Source: Cristatella mucedo (lineage: Eukaryota; Bryozoa; Phylactolaemata; Cristatellidae). Taken from it: a stretch of 46,000 bases of DNA. Position 1 is the stretch's first letter, and each line of letters begins with the position of its first letter. The stretch is from the NCBI GenBank assembly GCA_009760855.2, contig WPIO01000129.1:611501-657500 (forward strand), written 5' to 3'. The position numbers were made by a program, and so were the translations under genes. This document shows, in pieces, positions 1-29,709 of this stretch. The notes under the pieces were generated by a model that saw only the letters and a list, made by a program, of their open reading frames with translations, had not been told where the DNA came from and searched no databases.

Positions 1-70
1 GTCAGGTCTGAAGCTTTCATCCCTCTTCTTTTTGTTGCCTCGTTGAGAAGGCTCGCGACTACCGACTACC

Positions 71-117
71 AAACAGCAGCGGCACGTAAACGTGGAAAAG
101 TGCCGCTGCTGCTGTTT
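71..117. repeat. Inverted repeat with following T run
   Basis: A left arm ending in cagcagcggcac (to 85) is complementary to gtgccgctgctg starting at 100, with a 14-base spacer. Outer bases also pair apart from a three-base bulge, and six T follow. It would fold as a stem. In an animal genome this need not be a terminator, and no transcript can be tied to it. Confidence 0.5.
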
Positions 118-902
118 TTTCTGCGAGCACACGTGGGCACAGCCTCTTTGCTAGCTTTCTATGCCTCATTCGAAGCTACAAGAGCCATCACCTGTTGAAT
201 GCGCATTGGTTTTCTAGCACTCGCGAGCTCAAATCGAGAAGTAGACGCAAAGCACTACTCTTCCTTTCTAGCGCTACCAATCCGTCTGGGATGCTCAGCG
301 TTATACAAATCCGACTCGTGGATTCGGCTCGTGTTTTTTTTTTTTAATTTTCTTACGCCCGCTACGATGTCACTAATCAGGGACCTCGAAGTTACAGCAG
401 AGCAGTGAAGGAGACGCTGCAATACTCGGATGCCCATTCCCTCACCCGTGGCTGAGAAAGACTTTCTGTAGCGCCGAAGTTCACAGGGTTAATAACATAT
501 GGTCCCTAGACTACGCATCGCTATACCACTCACATTCTCGTCCGCGCGCTTTAAGAGACTTCTGTAGCTGAATTGCAAGCATTCCGGCTCAGCCCATAGA
601 GTTCCGCTAAAGCGTAAAAGTCCCATAAAAAAGCGCTCTCGCAACGAGTTGAACTGGGCACAAATTAGCTGAGGGCGCAGCCAATAGATGCGGCGATCGA
701 CGCTTCGCGCTGGACACGTTTGTAGTGCTGCTTAAGCTGATGGCACGGTACCGCCGCCCACGGCGCTTCGCGTCGCTGCTCCACGCTCAAGCATGGAGCC
801 ATAGCTTTAGCGAGCCGTTCGCACGATCAATTTTCCGTCCGAACGCGTTCGCGGCATGCCGTCGCTTTGCAACGCCAGGACGGATGCGATGCAATATCTT
901 GG
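118..902. other. Unassigned flank, GC-richer from about 660
   Basis: No recognisable gene. Open frames here are short and match nothing I know. From about 660 to 890 the sequence is rich in CpG (gcgatcgacgcttcgcgc and similar) and ends where LINE copy A's 3' tail starts. It could be a promoter fragment or an older repeat; nothing decides it. Confidence 0.4.
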
Positions 903-1143
903 CAACTACTACTACTAATAATAATAATAATTCACTTGATAAAGCACCCTCAGAGAACTTCATCTCTCTCTACGCGCTTTAAATTTGCTGTAAAGTAAAA
1001 TGCCATAGAATGTAAGTAAAATCATGCTTAAAAACAAACGAAATGAATAATATGGTTAGGGGTGACATGCACAGGGTCAGCATGCAAATGTGGTTAGTGG
1101 CAGCATGCACAGTGTCAGCACGCATAAGCACATCAAGGACGAA

Positions 1144-4080
1144 TCACAGGGACCCACTAAATGCTGTCCTAAATAGGTGTGTTTTTAGGTTCCTTTTACA
1201 TGTGGTCAGGTCAGGGGATGTACTGACGCAGGTCGGGAGGGAGTTCCAGGCTTTGGGAGCATACGAACTAAATGCACGGTCTCCAAAGGATTTAAGGTTT
1301 GTACGAGGTATTTGTAGACTGTTGGATTCCGAAAAGCGGGTGGTACGATGCTTGGCCTGATGGGGTAGTATATCTGACAGATAGGCTGGAGCCATAGAAT
1401 AAAGGGACCTAAAAGTGAGCGACAAAACCTTGAAGTCAATCTGTTGCTTGACTGGTAGCCAGTGCAGGTCGGCGAGAATTGGAGTAATGTGGCAACTTCG
1501 ACGCTCACGACAGACAAGCCTAGCTGCAGAGTTTTGCACAAGCTGCAATCGCCTGATCTCACATGCTGGTAGGCCAGTAAGCAGTGAGTTGCAGAAGTCG
1601 AGACTGGATGTCACGAATGCATGGACCAACTTGGACGTGGTATCTTTATCTAAACAAGCCCGAATTTTAGCAATGTTATGAAGCTGAAAATAGGTGGATT
1701 TGACTGTGGAGCTGATATGGTCGTCTAACGAGAGGTCGCTTTGGAATATGACACTTAGATTTCGAGCTGATTCAACTGGAGATATGCTGGCAGAGCCCAT
1801 TTTGAGAGTCAGCCTTTCTAATCTCTGGATCACACTGGGTTTGCCCAAAACTAGTAAGTTAGTTTTATCATCGTTTAGTTTTAGAAAATTTGCTGCCATC
1901 CATGTGCGGATGTCATCAATGCATGCAGCTAGTGAGTTTAAAGAATTTGAGGTGCTCGAAGGCTGGGAGGGATCAAAGCAAAGGTACAACTGAGTGTCAT
2001 CCGCATAGAAGTGAAAGCCTAGATTGTGCTTGGCAATCACATCAGCGAGAGGGAGAGTATAAACCGTGAAAAGAACCGGACCTAGCACTGAGCCCTGAGG
2101 TTCTCCATATTTCAGAGGTACTTCAGATGATCTTTGTCCATTTACGTCAACACTCTGGAGTCTCCCTCGGAGATTGGGCCTGAACCACTGCAGAGCAGTG
2201 CCAGTGACGCCCAGGAGAGATGAGAGGCGCTCTAGAAGAACTTCGTGATCGATGGTATCAAAAGCTGCCGAAAGATCAAGCAAAACAAGCAGAGACACTC
2301 TACCCATGTCTGCCTTCCTAAGTAGGTCGTTGTATACCCGAAGCAATGCTGACTCTGTGGAGTGATTAGCTCTAAAGCTAGACTGGAACTTACTAGCAAG
2401 GTGTGAGGTGTCGATATACGAGTTCAGCTGGTCTGCCACGACCCGTTCCAGTGTCTTTGATAGGAATGGTAGAAGGGAAACTGGGCGGTAGTTGCTCAAG
2501 TTCTCTTGGTCAAGTGTAGCTTTCTTGAGAAGTGGCCTGACTACAGCTTTTTTGAAAGGTGCTGGGACATGACCTGAGGCTAATGACATATTAATTATGT
2601 TAGTTATGCATGGCAGCAGCAGATCAATGCAACGTAGGAGCAGGACAGTGGGAATAGGGTCCAGAGGACTTGTTGTCTTCTTTAATTGAGATACGAACTT
2701 TAGGACTAGATAAATAGTGACCTGCTTAAATGCAGACATTGAGGTGCAGCCAGGAACCGAGGAACAGCATTCTAGTCGGGAGGTTGTCATCGCAGGGATG
2801 GATTGCCTGATATTGTCTATCTTCTGCACAAAGAATCGAGAGAAGCGATCGGCTAGATCATCATTAGGATCATCAGGTAAGGAGCTAATCTGGGAACGGT
2901 TGAGGAGATGGTTTATTGTCGACATCAGCATTTTTGGATTGTGCATCTGTGATTCAACAATGTTTTTATAAAAACTAGTCTTAGCCTTTGCTAGGATCGA
3001 TTGGTACGACCTGCAGTAGTCTTCATATGCCTGTCGATGGACAGTTAGTCCGGATCTTTTGTATGCATTTTCATGCTTTCGTTTAGTAGACTTGGCTTGT
3101 TTAATGTCTGCGGTAAACCATAGGCCGTCTGGGCGGGGGCGAACAGTGCGCTCTGTCAGAGGGGCAAACTCGTCTAGCGTGTCAGCTAGTGTCGTGTTGA
3201 AGCTATCTACCAATGATAACAGATCGGAAGGAGGATTGAGCAGCAGAGGTGAAGCAGATATGCTCGCACGGACAGCATCGATGTCAAGGGTCTTGAGGTT
3301 TCGCGATTCACAGGTTATTTTAGAGGAGAATGTGGGCACACACTGTAGATTGAATGAGATCTGCATGTGGTCAGATAAGCAGGATTTGGTTATAACTGGT
3401 GATGACAAAGTGCAGTTATATGAGAAAATTTGGTCGAGTGTGTGACCCTTGATGTGGGTAGGGCCATGCACATGAGTCACAAGAGATAATGAGTCTGTCA
3501 ATGTACGAAATTCGGTGCTGAAAGCGTCAGATAAGTTATCAAAGTGAACGTTGAAATCACCCATAACGAGGAAGGATCGATTTCTTGCACACAGAATCGA
3601 AATGAGATCGGAGAAATCTGAGATAAAGGAGGATTTGGTACCTGGTGGGCGATAGACTACTGCCACTATCGGTAGCTTGTTTTCGGGTGAGACCAGGACA
3701 ATTGATTCAAAAGACTGCTTCGAGGGTACCGCAAATGGCTTGAAGTTGAATTTCGAGCGCACGACAATAGCAACTCCGCCTCCAGTTTTGATTGATCTAG
3801 GGGTGTGAAAGAACGAGAAACCAGATGGAGTTGCGTCTTTAATTGTCGGACAGTTTATCGATTTCAGCCAAGTTTCAGTTAGGGTGAGCAGGTCGATACC
3901 ATTTTCAGAAATAAGGTCGCTTATTACTAGAGGTTTATTGCACATTGAGCGAGGATTCCAAAGGCAAGCGTTAAGTCTGGCCGATGGGGTTACAACAGGC
4001 TTGATGACCACTAAGTTTGAGGAATTTACAGTGACGCATGTGGGGGAGCGTGCTGAGCGGAGAATTAGACAGAAATGCAT
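1144..4080 (-). CDS. LINE endonuclease-reverse transcriptase polyprotein, 978 aa
   Basis: This is the retrotransposition protein. An apurinic-like endonuclease nicks target DNA and the RT copies the element RNA from the nick. Residues about 36-243 form the exonuclease-endonuclease-phosphatase domain: NPRS (42-45), TETW (68-71), YRPPG (143-147), GDFNVHFD (174-181), LDQIF (215-219) and SDH (236-238). The RT follows: NYRPVSLL (530-537), LDLSAAFDTIDH (601-612), PQGSVLGP (661-668) and the catalytic FYADDTQLY (691-699). The C-terminal part has the HWLPV region typical of L2/CR1 proteins. No stop or frameshift interrupts it. One residue just before PQGS is Glu (GEPQGS), where copies B and C encode Val, so it may be weakened. 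The start is the first Met of the open frame; family starts vary, so the N-terminus is uncertain. Activity is not proved. Confidence 0.88.
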   Translation of the reverse strand: MHFCLILRSARSPTCVTVNSSNLVVIKPVVTPSARLNACLWNPRSMCNKPLVISDLISENGIDLLTLTETWLKSINCPTIKDATPSGFSFFHTPRSIKTGGGVAIVVRSKFNFKPFAVPSKQSFESIVLVSPENKLPIVAVVYRPPGTKSSFISDFSDLISILCARNRSFLVMGDFNVHFDNLSDAFSTEFRTLTDSLSLVTHVHGPTHIKGHTLDQIFSYNCTLSSPVITKSCLSDHMQISFNLQCVPTFSSKITCESRNLKTLDIDAVRASISASPLLLNPPSDLLSLVDSFNTTLADTLDEFAPLTERTVRPRPDGLWFTADIKQAKSTKRKHENAYKRSGLTVHRQAYEDYCRSYQSILAKAKTSFYKNIVESQMHNPKMLMSTINHLLNRSQISSLPDDPNDDLADRFSRFFVQKIDNIRQSIPAMTTSRLECCSSVPGCTSMSAFKQVTIYLVLKFVSQLKKTTSPLDPIPTVLLLRCIDLLLPCITNIINMSLASGHVPAPFKKAVVRPLLKKATLDQENLSNYRPVSLLPFLSKTLERVVADQLNSYIDTSHLASKFQSSFRANHSTESALLRVYNDLLRKADMGRVSLLVLLDLSAAFDTIDHEVLLERLSSLLGVTGTALQWFRPNLRGRLQSVDVNGQRSSEVPLKYGEPQGSVLGPVLFTVYTLPLADVIAKHNLGFHFYADDTQLYLCFDPSQPSSTSNSLNSLAACIDDIRTWMAANFLKLNDDKTNLLVLGKPSVIQRLERLTLKMGSASISPVESARNLSVIFQSDLSLDDHISSTVKSTYFQLHNIAKIRACLDKDTTSKLVHAFVTSSLDFCNSLLTGLPACEIRRLQLVQNSAARLVCRERRSCHITPILADLHWLPVKQQIDFKVLSLTFRSLYSMAPAYLSDILPHQAKHRTTRFSESNSLQIPRTNLKSFGDRAFSSYAPKAWNSLPTCVSTSPDLTTCKRNLKTHLFRTAFSGSL

Positions 4081-4440
4081 TCACCGATTCTATCCGGCAA
4101 CATTCAATCATCGTGCCCATGAGCCGACCGGCATGCGAGGTGCTGCGTGACCGAAGGTCGGGAGCGCAGGACAAACTGAAGGCCAACGCCCGCGGAGTCG
4201 GGAGAGTCCTGTCGGGAGAGTCAGTGAGCGGGGCGTCTCGAGCGAAGTCACGCCCAGCCTGCAAGCAGGGCGTCGGGTGTGGAAAGAGAGCGGTGGACAT
4301 TTTTCTCGAAGGATGCTGCTCTGGAGCAAGCGTAGCAAGAGTGGCTGAAGCGTCACGATTTCGTCCCGCAAGAGCTCGAGCCGCTTAGCAGTCGTGTAAA
4401 GGCGCAGCCGGGGCTTCGGTATGTGGGTTAAACGTCGACC
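4081..4440 (-). promoter_or_regulatory. GC-rich 5' block of LINE A, possible 5' UTR and internal promoter
   Basis: The block lies immediately upstream (element sense) of the LINE ORF and is much richer in CpG than the ORF, with a repeated gtcgggagagtc word near 4197-4220. CR1/L2 elements carry internal promoters in their 5' UTR, so this is the natural candidate. Copies B and C are 5'-truncated before this point, so the window gives no second copy to fix its outer boundary. Confidence 0.4.
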
Positions 4441-6857
4441 TTAAGAGGCGCAGCACAGCACGTCCACAGTCAGAATCTACTTCAAAACCTGCTCAGAAAA
4501 ACCTTTTTTGTAGCAATCTAATGGCTTTTAATTTGAACAATTGCTCAGTTATTTTAGCAGCGAGCTTAGCTACTAATTCAATTCTTTATTTCAGAAAACC
4601 TCGTAGGTCCGTGCCTAAGGTATACACCCCTTTCTGAGAGCCTTTCCGATGCGCTAAACAGGAATTCATTCAGGACGAATGAAGTGCACCACCTTTTTGA
4701 AAAATAATAATATAATAATAATATTACACTTGATAAAGTGTCCTCGGAGAACTTCATTTCTTTCTAAGCACTTAAAACTTCGTGCAAAGGAAACACGGTC
4801 GAACGGTGAGTGGTATCATGCTTGATAAACAACATGAATAAAATGGCTAGGGGTGACATGCACAGGGGTCAGCATGCAAGGGTGGCTAGTGACAGCATTC
4901 ACAGTGTCAGCACGCATAAGCACGTAAAGGACGAATCACAGGGACCCACCAAATGCTAACACAATTAGGTGCGTTTTTAATTTCTGTCTAAATGTGGTCA
5001 AATCACGGGATGTCGTGACTGAAGTCGTGAGTGAGTTCCCGGCTTTGGGAGCATACGAATTACAGGCACGGTGTCCAAAGGATTTGAGGTTTAACGAGGT
5101 ATTGGTAAACTGTTAGATTCCAAAAAGAGGGTGGTACGATGCTTGGCCTGGTGGTGGCAATAGATCTGACATGTAAGCTTGAGCCAAAGAATGAAGTGAC
5201 CTAAAAGTGAGCGACACAAACCCTGAAGTCAATCCGTTGCTTGACTGACAGCCAGTTCAGGTCGGCGAGAAGTGGTGTGATGTGACAACTGCGACGCTCA
5301 GGACAAACAAGCCTAGCTGCCGAGTTTTTGCACCAGCTATAAACGCCTGATTGCACATGCCGGTAGGCCAGCAAGCAGTGAGTAACACAACTCAAAACCA
5401 ATGTCAAAAATGCACGGACCAACTTAGATGTGGTATCCTTTTCTAAACAACCCCAAATTTATTTTAGCATTGTTATGTTGCTGAAAGTAGGCAGACTTGA
5501 TTGCGGAGCTGATGTGGTCGTCTAACGAAAGGTCGCTTTCGAACATGACACCTAGATTTCGTGCAGATTCAACAGGAGATATGCTGGCAGAGCCAATTTT
5601 GAGCGTCAGCCTTTTTAATTTCTGAATCACACTGAGTTTTCCCATAACTAAAAAGTTAATTTTATCGTCGTTTAGTTTTTCAAAATTTGCTGCGATCCAT
5701 GTGCAGATGTCATCAATACATGCAGCAAGGAAGTTGACAGAATTCGAGGTGCTCGAAGGCTGGGAGGGATCAAAGCAAAGGTGCAACTGAGTGTCATTCG
5801 CATTGAAGTGAAAGCCTAGATTGTGCTTGGCAATCACATCGGCAAGAGTGAAAGTATAAACTGTGAGAAGAACTGGATCAAGCACGAACCCTGAGGTACC
5901 CCATATTTCAGAGGTACCTCGGATGATATTTGTCCATTCACTTCAATACTCTGGAGTCTCCCACTGAGATAGGACCTGAACACTGGCATTGCAGAGCTGT
6001 GCCAAAGATGCCCAGGCGAGATAAAAGGCACTCTAGAAGAACTGGGCGACCGATAGTATCAAAAGCTGAAGAAAGATCGAGCAAAGCAAGGAGAAGTACT
6101 CTACCCATGCCTGCATTCCAAACAAGGTTGTTGTACACCATAAGCAATGCTAATTCTCGGAGTGATTAGCTATAAAGCCAGACTGAAAATTACTAGCAAG
6201 GTTTGAAGTTTCAATATATGAGTTCAGCTGGTCTGCCACGACTCGTTCCAATGTCTTTGATAGGAACGGTAGAAGGGAGAAGGGAGACTATGCGGTAGTT
6301 GCTCGAGTTTTTTGTCTAGTGTCGCTTTCTTGAGAAGTGGCCTGACTAACAGCTTTTTTGAAAGTTGCCGGGACTTGACCCGAGGCTAATGACATATTAA
6401 TGATGTTGGTTATGCATGGCAGTAGCAGATCAATGCAATGTACGAGCAGGACAGTGGGAATAGGGTCCAAAGGACTTGTTGTCTTCTTTAATTGGGATAT
6501 AAACTTCAGGACGAGATCACTAGTAACATGCTTAACGTAGACATTGAGGTGCAGCCAGGAATCGAGGGACAGCATTCTAGGGGGGATGCTGCCATGGCAC
6601 GGATAGACTCCTTGATCTTGTCTATCTTCTGGACAAAGAATTGAGAGAAGCGATCAGCTAGATCATCACAAGGATCATCAGGAAAGGAGCTAATTTGGGC
6701 GCGGTTGAGGAGATGGTTGATCGTCGACATCAGCATTTTTGGTCTGTGCATCTGTGATTCAATCATGTTTTTTAAAGAAGCTAGATTTGGCGTTTGCTAG
6801 GATCGATTGGTACGACCTACATTAGTCCTTGCATGCCTGTCAATAGACAAAAAAATC

Positions 6858-7024
6858 CTAGCTGATTAAACAGTCTTATCTTGTATAGCGATAGAAGAGC
6901 CTTTACGGCTATCACCACCGCTTGCAGTGGCGATACAGAATCGCCCACCGTAGGACTCGAACCCACGACCTCGGGAGCGAGGTCATGAAAGCAACCGCCT
7001 TACGTAGTGTGTCATCACGGCTCA
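6858..7024 (-). mobile_element. tRNA-derived SINE inserted in LINE B
   Basis: In minus sense it has a tRNA-like head with a B box close to GGTTCGANTCC (plus strand ggactcgaaccc near 6952), then a body with ggcgatt, gcaagcggtgg and gatagccgtaaagg, and an end near cagctagg. LINE B continues on both sides (tgtcaatagaca to 6849 and agacagtcagtcctgatc from 7027), and comparison with copy A shows the SINE was added. The short word agaca on both sides is probably a target-site duplication. Confidence 0.85.
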
Positions 7025-7302
7025 CCAGACAGTCAGTCCTGATCTTTTGCATTCTTTATATGGTAAATGGTAAACATTTTATATGGTTAATGGTAAATCA
7101 TAGGCCGTCTGGGCGAGGACGCACAGTGTGCTTAGTCAGAGGTGCAAACTCGTCGAGACTGTCAGCTAGTGTCGTGTTGTACCTATCTACCGATAATGAC
7201 AGATCGGAGGGGGGACTGAGGAGCAGAGGCGAGACAGATATTCTCGCACGGACAGCATCGAAATCAAGGGTCTTGAGGTTTTGCGATTTGCAGGTGATTT
7301 TA

Positions 7303-7449
7303 GAGGAGGAGGAGGAGGAGGAGGAGGAGGAGGAGGAGGAGGAGGAGGAGGAGGAGGAGGAGGAGGAGGAGGAGGAGGAGGAGGAGGAGGAGGAGGAGGA
7401 GGAGGAGGAGGAGGAGGAGGAGGAGGAGGAGGAGGAGGAGGAGGAGGAA
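7303..7449. repeat. (GGA)n / (TCC)n microsatellite within LINE B
   Basis: About 147 bases of uninterrupted gga repeats. On the LINE sense strand it lies in the endonuclease reading frame and would read as polyserine. Copy A has only a short gagg run here and copy C a short imperfect run, so the tract grew from a seed inside the LINE. Glu-, Ser-, Pro-, Gly- and Leu-rich frames over it are artefacts of the repeat. Confidence 0.97.
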
Positions 7450-7622
7450 GACAAGGCGGGTACACACTGTAGACTGAATGAGATCTGCATGTGGTCTGAT
7501 AAGCAAGATTTGGAAATAATTTATGACAAAGTGCAGTTGTAGGAGAAAATTTGGTCGACTGTGTGACCCTTGATGTGAGTAGGGCAATGTACATGAGCCA
7601 CAAGAGACAATGAGTGAGTCAA

Positions 7623-8009
7623 TTTGAAGAGCCCGGTTCAGCAGGAGCAGACTGCTGCTTGTAGCCACCTCTTTCAACCTGTCAAAAAATAATGACCATT
7701 TCGCAGCTTGAAAAGTAATTAGCCCAATTAGAAAAATGTGTAGCCACTCGGGAAATCGTCACTAAATTTTTCACCCAAGGCTCACTTTTTTTGCAGCCTT
7801 AGTAGCCCAACTTTAATAAAGTTGTTGCCCTTTTGGAGAAACATGTTGAATCTGCGACACCAAAAAACCTCCAAAACTGCGATGTGAATACTTGTTAAGT
7901 AATTGTTGTATTCGTCAATTCTTAGGCGCAGTATCCCACTCCCTGAAATAATGATGGTCACCCGGGATAGCTTTCGTGAGGGGGCTAACAGTCCTGCTGC
8001 CGGGTCTTC
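7623..8009. other. Unassigned stretch between LINE B and the SINE pair
   Basis: AT-richer sequence with no recognisable gene or repeat. The LINE B alignment stops near 7622 (5' truncation point). Confidence 0.4.
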
Positions 8010-8129
8010 ACCCTGGATGTAAGGTGCTCGCTCTTCACGATCCCGGGTTCGAGTCCTGAAGTGGGCGATCCAATATTGTCAACTGCAAGTGGTGGTAAAG
8101 ACCTTTCAAGGCTATTTTGCTGCTACTGT
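8010..8129 (+). mobile_element. tRNA-derived SINE, plus strand
   Basis: Contains the pol III B box gggttcgagtcc at about 8045, then the family body (gggcgat, gcaagtggtgg, ttttgctgctac). It lacks the last 20-odd bases of the full family end and abuts a second SINE in the opposite orientation. Confidence 0.75.
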
Positions 8130-8303
8130 ATTAGCTGATTTAACCACCTCTTTTGTATTGCAACAGAAGAGCCTTTACGGCTATCACCACCGCGTGCAGC
8201 GGCGATACAGGATCGCCCACCGCAGGATTCGAACCCACGACCTCGGGAGCTAAGTCGTGAAAAGCAACCGCCTTACCCAGTGTGCCATCTCGGCTCACCG
8301 AGC
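8130..8303 (-). mobile_element. tRNA-derived SINE, minus strand
   Basis: Nearly complete copy in minus sense. The 3' end ttagctgatttaacc starts at 8130, the body includes ggctatcaccacc, and the head ends at ggctcacc with the complement of the B box (ggattcgaaccc, about 8224). It faces the SINE at 8010-8129 tail to tail. Confidence 0.85.
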
Positions 8304-8401
8304 TACTTGCACGAGGCAAATCTTCTTCAGTCTGGTGGCTCCCTTTGGAGCCGGTGATTCTTTGCATCAGCGGTGCATCAATCCTGTAGTGGCTCACTAG
8401 C

Positions 8402-8500
8402 TTATAATAATTACAATAATAATAATGCACTCGATAAAGCGCCCTCGGAGAACTCAATCTCTTTCCAGGCGCTTCACATTTACTGCAAAGCATCTCCTCA
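8402..8500 (-). mobile_element. LINE 3' tail fragment
   Basis: An ATT-type repeat followed by gataaagcgccctcgg and ggcgcttcacatttactg matches the 3' tail of LINE copies A and D. Only about 100 bases are present, a typical severely 5'-truncated insertion. Confidence 0.8.
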
Positions 8501-8559
8501 GTAATAATGCTATAGCCGCTTTTCACGAAAGCCTACCTAGCTTCTTTTAGCCGAAGAAG

Positions 8560-9400
8560 TCTAATCTGTCCGCCGTGCAAGCACCGACGATTGGACGACA
8601 GGCTTCCTGGCCCGGCCAAAAATACAATCATGCCCCGTTTTAGAAAAAGCGGTAATGTCCGCCGAAAGTGCGCCGCGAGGCGCCGCTCTAGACGCCGTCT
8701 AAAGGAGATGGATGTCCTCATTTGTCGAGCCTAAAGGCTGCCCCGAATGCCCGGCTTATGCGTAAGGCAGACCGACGTAGCTCCATAGAAAAACGCGGCC
8801 TCCCTCTGAAGGAACGAGACGCGGAGCAGCGAAGAGCGAAGGACGCTCCGCGTGCAGACGCTCCGTAGTCCCGCAGATGCTGGTGCAATAGCCTATTTTG
8901 GGAGAACCTGAAGCTCTGCTGAGAAGGCTCGAAAGCTTGAAAGCCGTCTAGACAGTTGTAGTGCGCGGCTCAGTTCGACGAGTCCGAAGTTGAGCGCCGA
9001 ATGTCTTCGCAGACCTGCGCAATGGGAATTTGTTCTCTTCGGCGACATTGCGATTACGATTGGCCGCTCTTTTAAGTGGTAATTTTTGGCCAAGGTAGGC
9101 TTGAGCGGCTGAAGTTTTGATGTGAGATTTAGTCCTCGCCGGAGGCACTCTCGTGTGCCCTCGCGGCCCTGTAAATCGCAAGCGGCCGGCGACAGCACGA
9201 CGCAATTATTCGGACGAGTGCGCTCCTCTGACTAAGCACTCCGTGCGAACTCGCCAAGATAGCCTACGGTTTCCTGTAGATGTTACATTAGCTAGGACTA
9301 GTTAGTCCAAGCTTGAGAAAGCATATCGAGGTCAGAAATCACTTTCCGTCGACTGAAATGCGAGGACCGCTGCATCTTGTACCGATCCACCCAACCCAAA
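8560..9400. promoter_or_regulatory. CpG-rich region upstream of the PAFAH1B promoter
   Basis: Dense in CpG (gcgccgcgaggcgccgctc, aaacgcggcc, gcggccggcgacagcacg). Two minus-strand open frames of 85 and 101 codons overlap near 8893-9205 but resemble nothing I know. It may be the outer part of one CpG island with 9400-9960, or hold a first exon of a divergent gene. No exon can be fixed. Confidence 0.4.
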
Positions 9401-9812
9401 GTCAAGTGTGGCTAAATTGAATGCCCTTACAGACCTTTATAGTCGGTGGTGCCTCTATAGTCGGTAAATTGCAATCGGCGCTGCGCCGGCGACGTCTGGG
9501 CGGCGGCCGCCTAATTCGTCGATTGGCAATCGGCGAACGGCGAGGTGTGACCTTTGTAAAGACTTCAGTCGCTTCTGACGGCGGTGCTACGACTGTACAC
9601 GAGTGGGAGCGATTACTTGCGGCAGCGGAGGCATCCTGCGTCGTGCGCTCGATCCGGCGCCATTACGCGCCGGCGCAGGCAGGGTCTGGTGGGGAGACGA
9701 GGTGAGGTGGGGGCGGGGGAGGAGGGGAAGGGGTGGTCGGCAAGTACCGGAAACTAGCCGGCATTCTCGTTCGCGGTATCCATTAATTTCTCATCGCACT
9801 GTGTGGCGTGGA
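9401..9812 (+). promoter_or_regulatory. PAFAH1B2: CpG-rich promoter and 5' UTR of PAFAH1B gene
   Basis: Strongly CpG-rich sequence (cggcgctgcgccggcgacg, gatccggcgccattacgcgccgg) directly before the start codon at 9813, falling off in intron 1. This is the expected place for a CpG-type housekeeping promoter. I see no convincing TATA box, and the transcription start cannot be fixed by eye. A 94-codon plus frame at 9421-9705 has no recognisable product and is probably chance coding in GC-rich DNA. Confidence 0.6.

Positions 9813-29709
<19,897 letters not shown>

Larger units (their letters stand above)
903..4440 (-). mobile_element. L2/CR1-type LINE copy A, near full length
   Basis: The element reads on the minus strand. 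Its 3' end is a microsatellite-like (ATT)n tail at about 903-932, preceded in element sense by a conserved tail containing gcgcctagagagagatt-like sequence that recurs throughout the window. It carries one long ORF (1144-4080) with endonuclease and reverse transcriptase domains. The 5' limit is uncertain. A GC-rich block from 4081 to about 4440 is probably its 5' UTR, since no second ORF precedes the long one. I found no convincing target-site duplication. The single-ORF layout, short-repeat tail and motifs fit the L2/CR1 group. It is the best preserved of at least five sizeable copies here. Confidence 0.85.
5201..7490 (-). pseudogene. Broken LINE endonuclease-RT gene of copy B
   Basis: Fragments of the LINE protein lie in at least three frames. 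Recognisable pieces include an RT stretch with HFNANDTQLH, a degenerate form of the catalytic FYADDTQLY box: the first Asp of the ADD pair is now Asn. SSAFDTI, the linker ESQMHRPKMLMSTINHLLN, and an endonuclease stretch with a long serine run are also present. Frameshifts, a SINE insertion and the altered catalytic box make it a clear pseudogene. Its frameshift after FKKAV is shared with copy C. Confidence 0.85.
4704..7622 (-). mobile_element. LINE copy B, decayed and 5' truncated
   Basis: The same LINE family on the minus strand, aligning along its length with copy A from the ATT-rich 3' tail (about 4704) to the endonuclease region (about 7622). The ORF is broken into several pieces in different frames: RT C-terminal part about 5201-5885, central RT about 5834-6575, linker 6506-6766, endonuclease 7098-7490. 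A shared extra base around 6347 (cctgactaac against cctgactac in A) shifts the RT frame. A SINE at 6858-7024 interrupts it, and a (GGA)n tract at 7303-7449 lies in the endonuclease. It cannot encode a functional protein. Confidence 0.85.

Noticed and set aside
71-120. Hairpin plus T run as a transcription terminator
   Set aside because: The bacterial-style reading does not apply in an animal genome and no upstream transcript is known.
4038-4388. 116-codon plus-strand frame over the LINE A 5' block
   Set aside because: It is antisense to the LINE and spans the ORF-5' UTR junction; most likely chance.
6922-7677. Poly-Glu, poly-Gly, poly-Ser, poly-Pro and poly-Leu open frames
   Set aside because: They are the reading frames of the (GGA)n microsatellite inside LINE B plus flanking LINE sequence; no independent gene.
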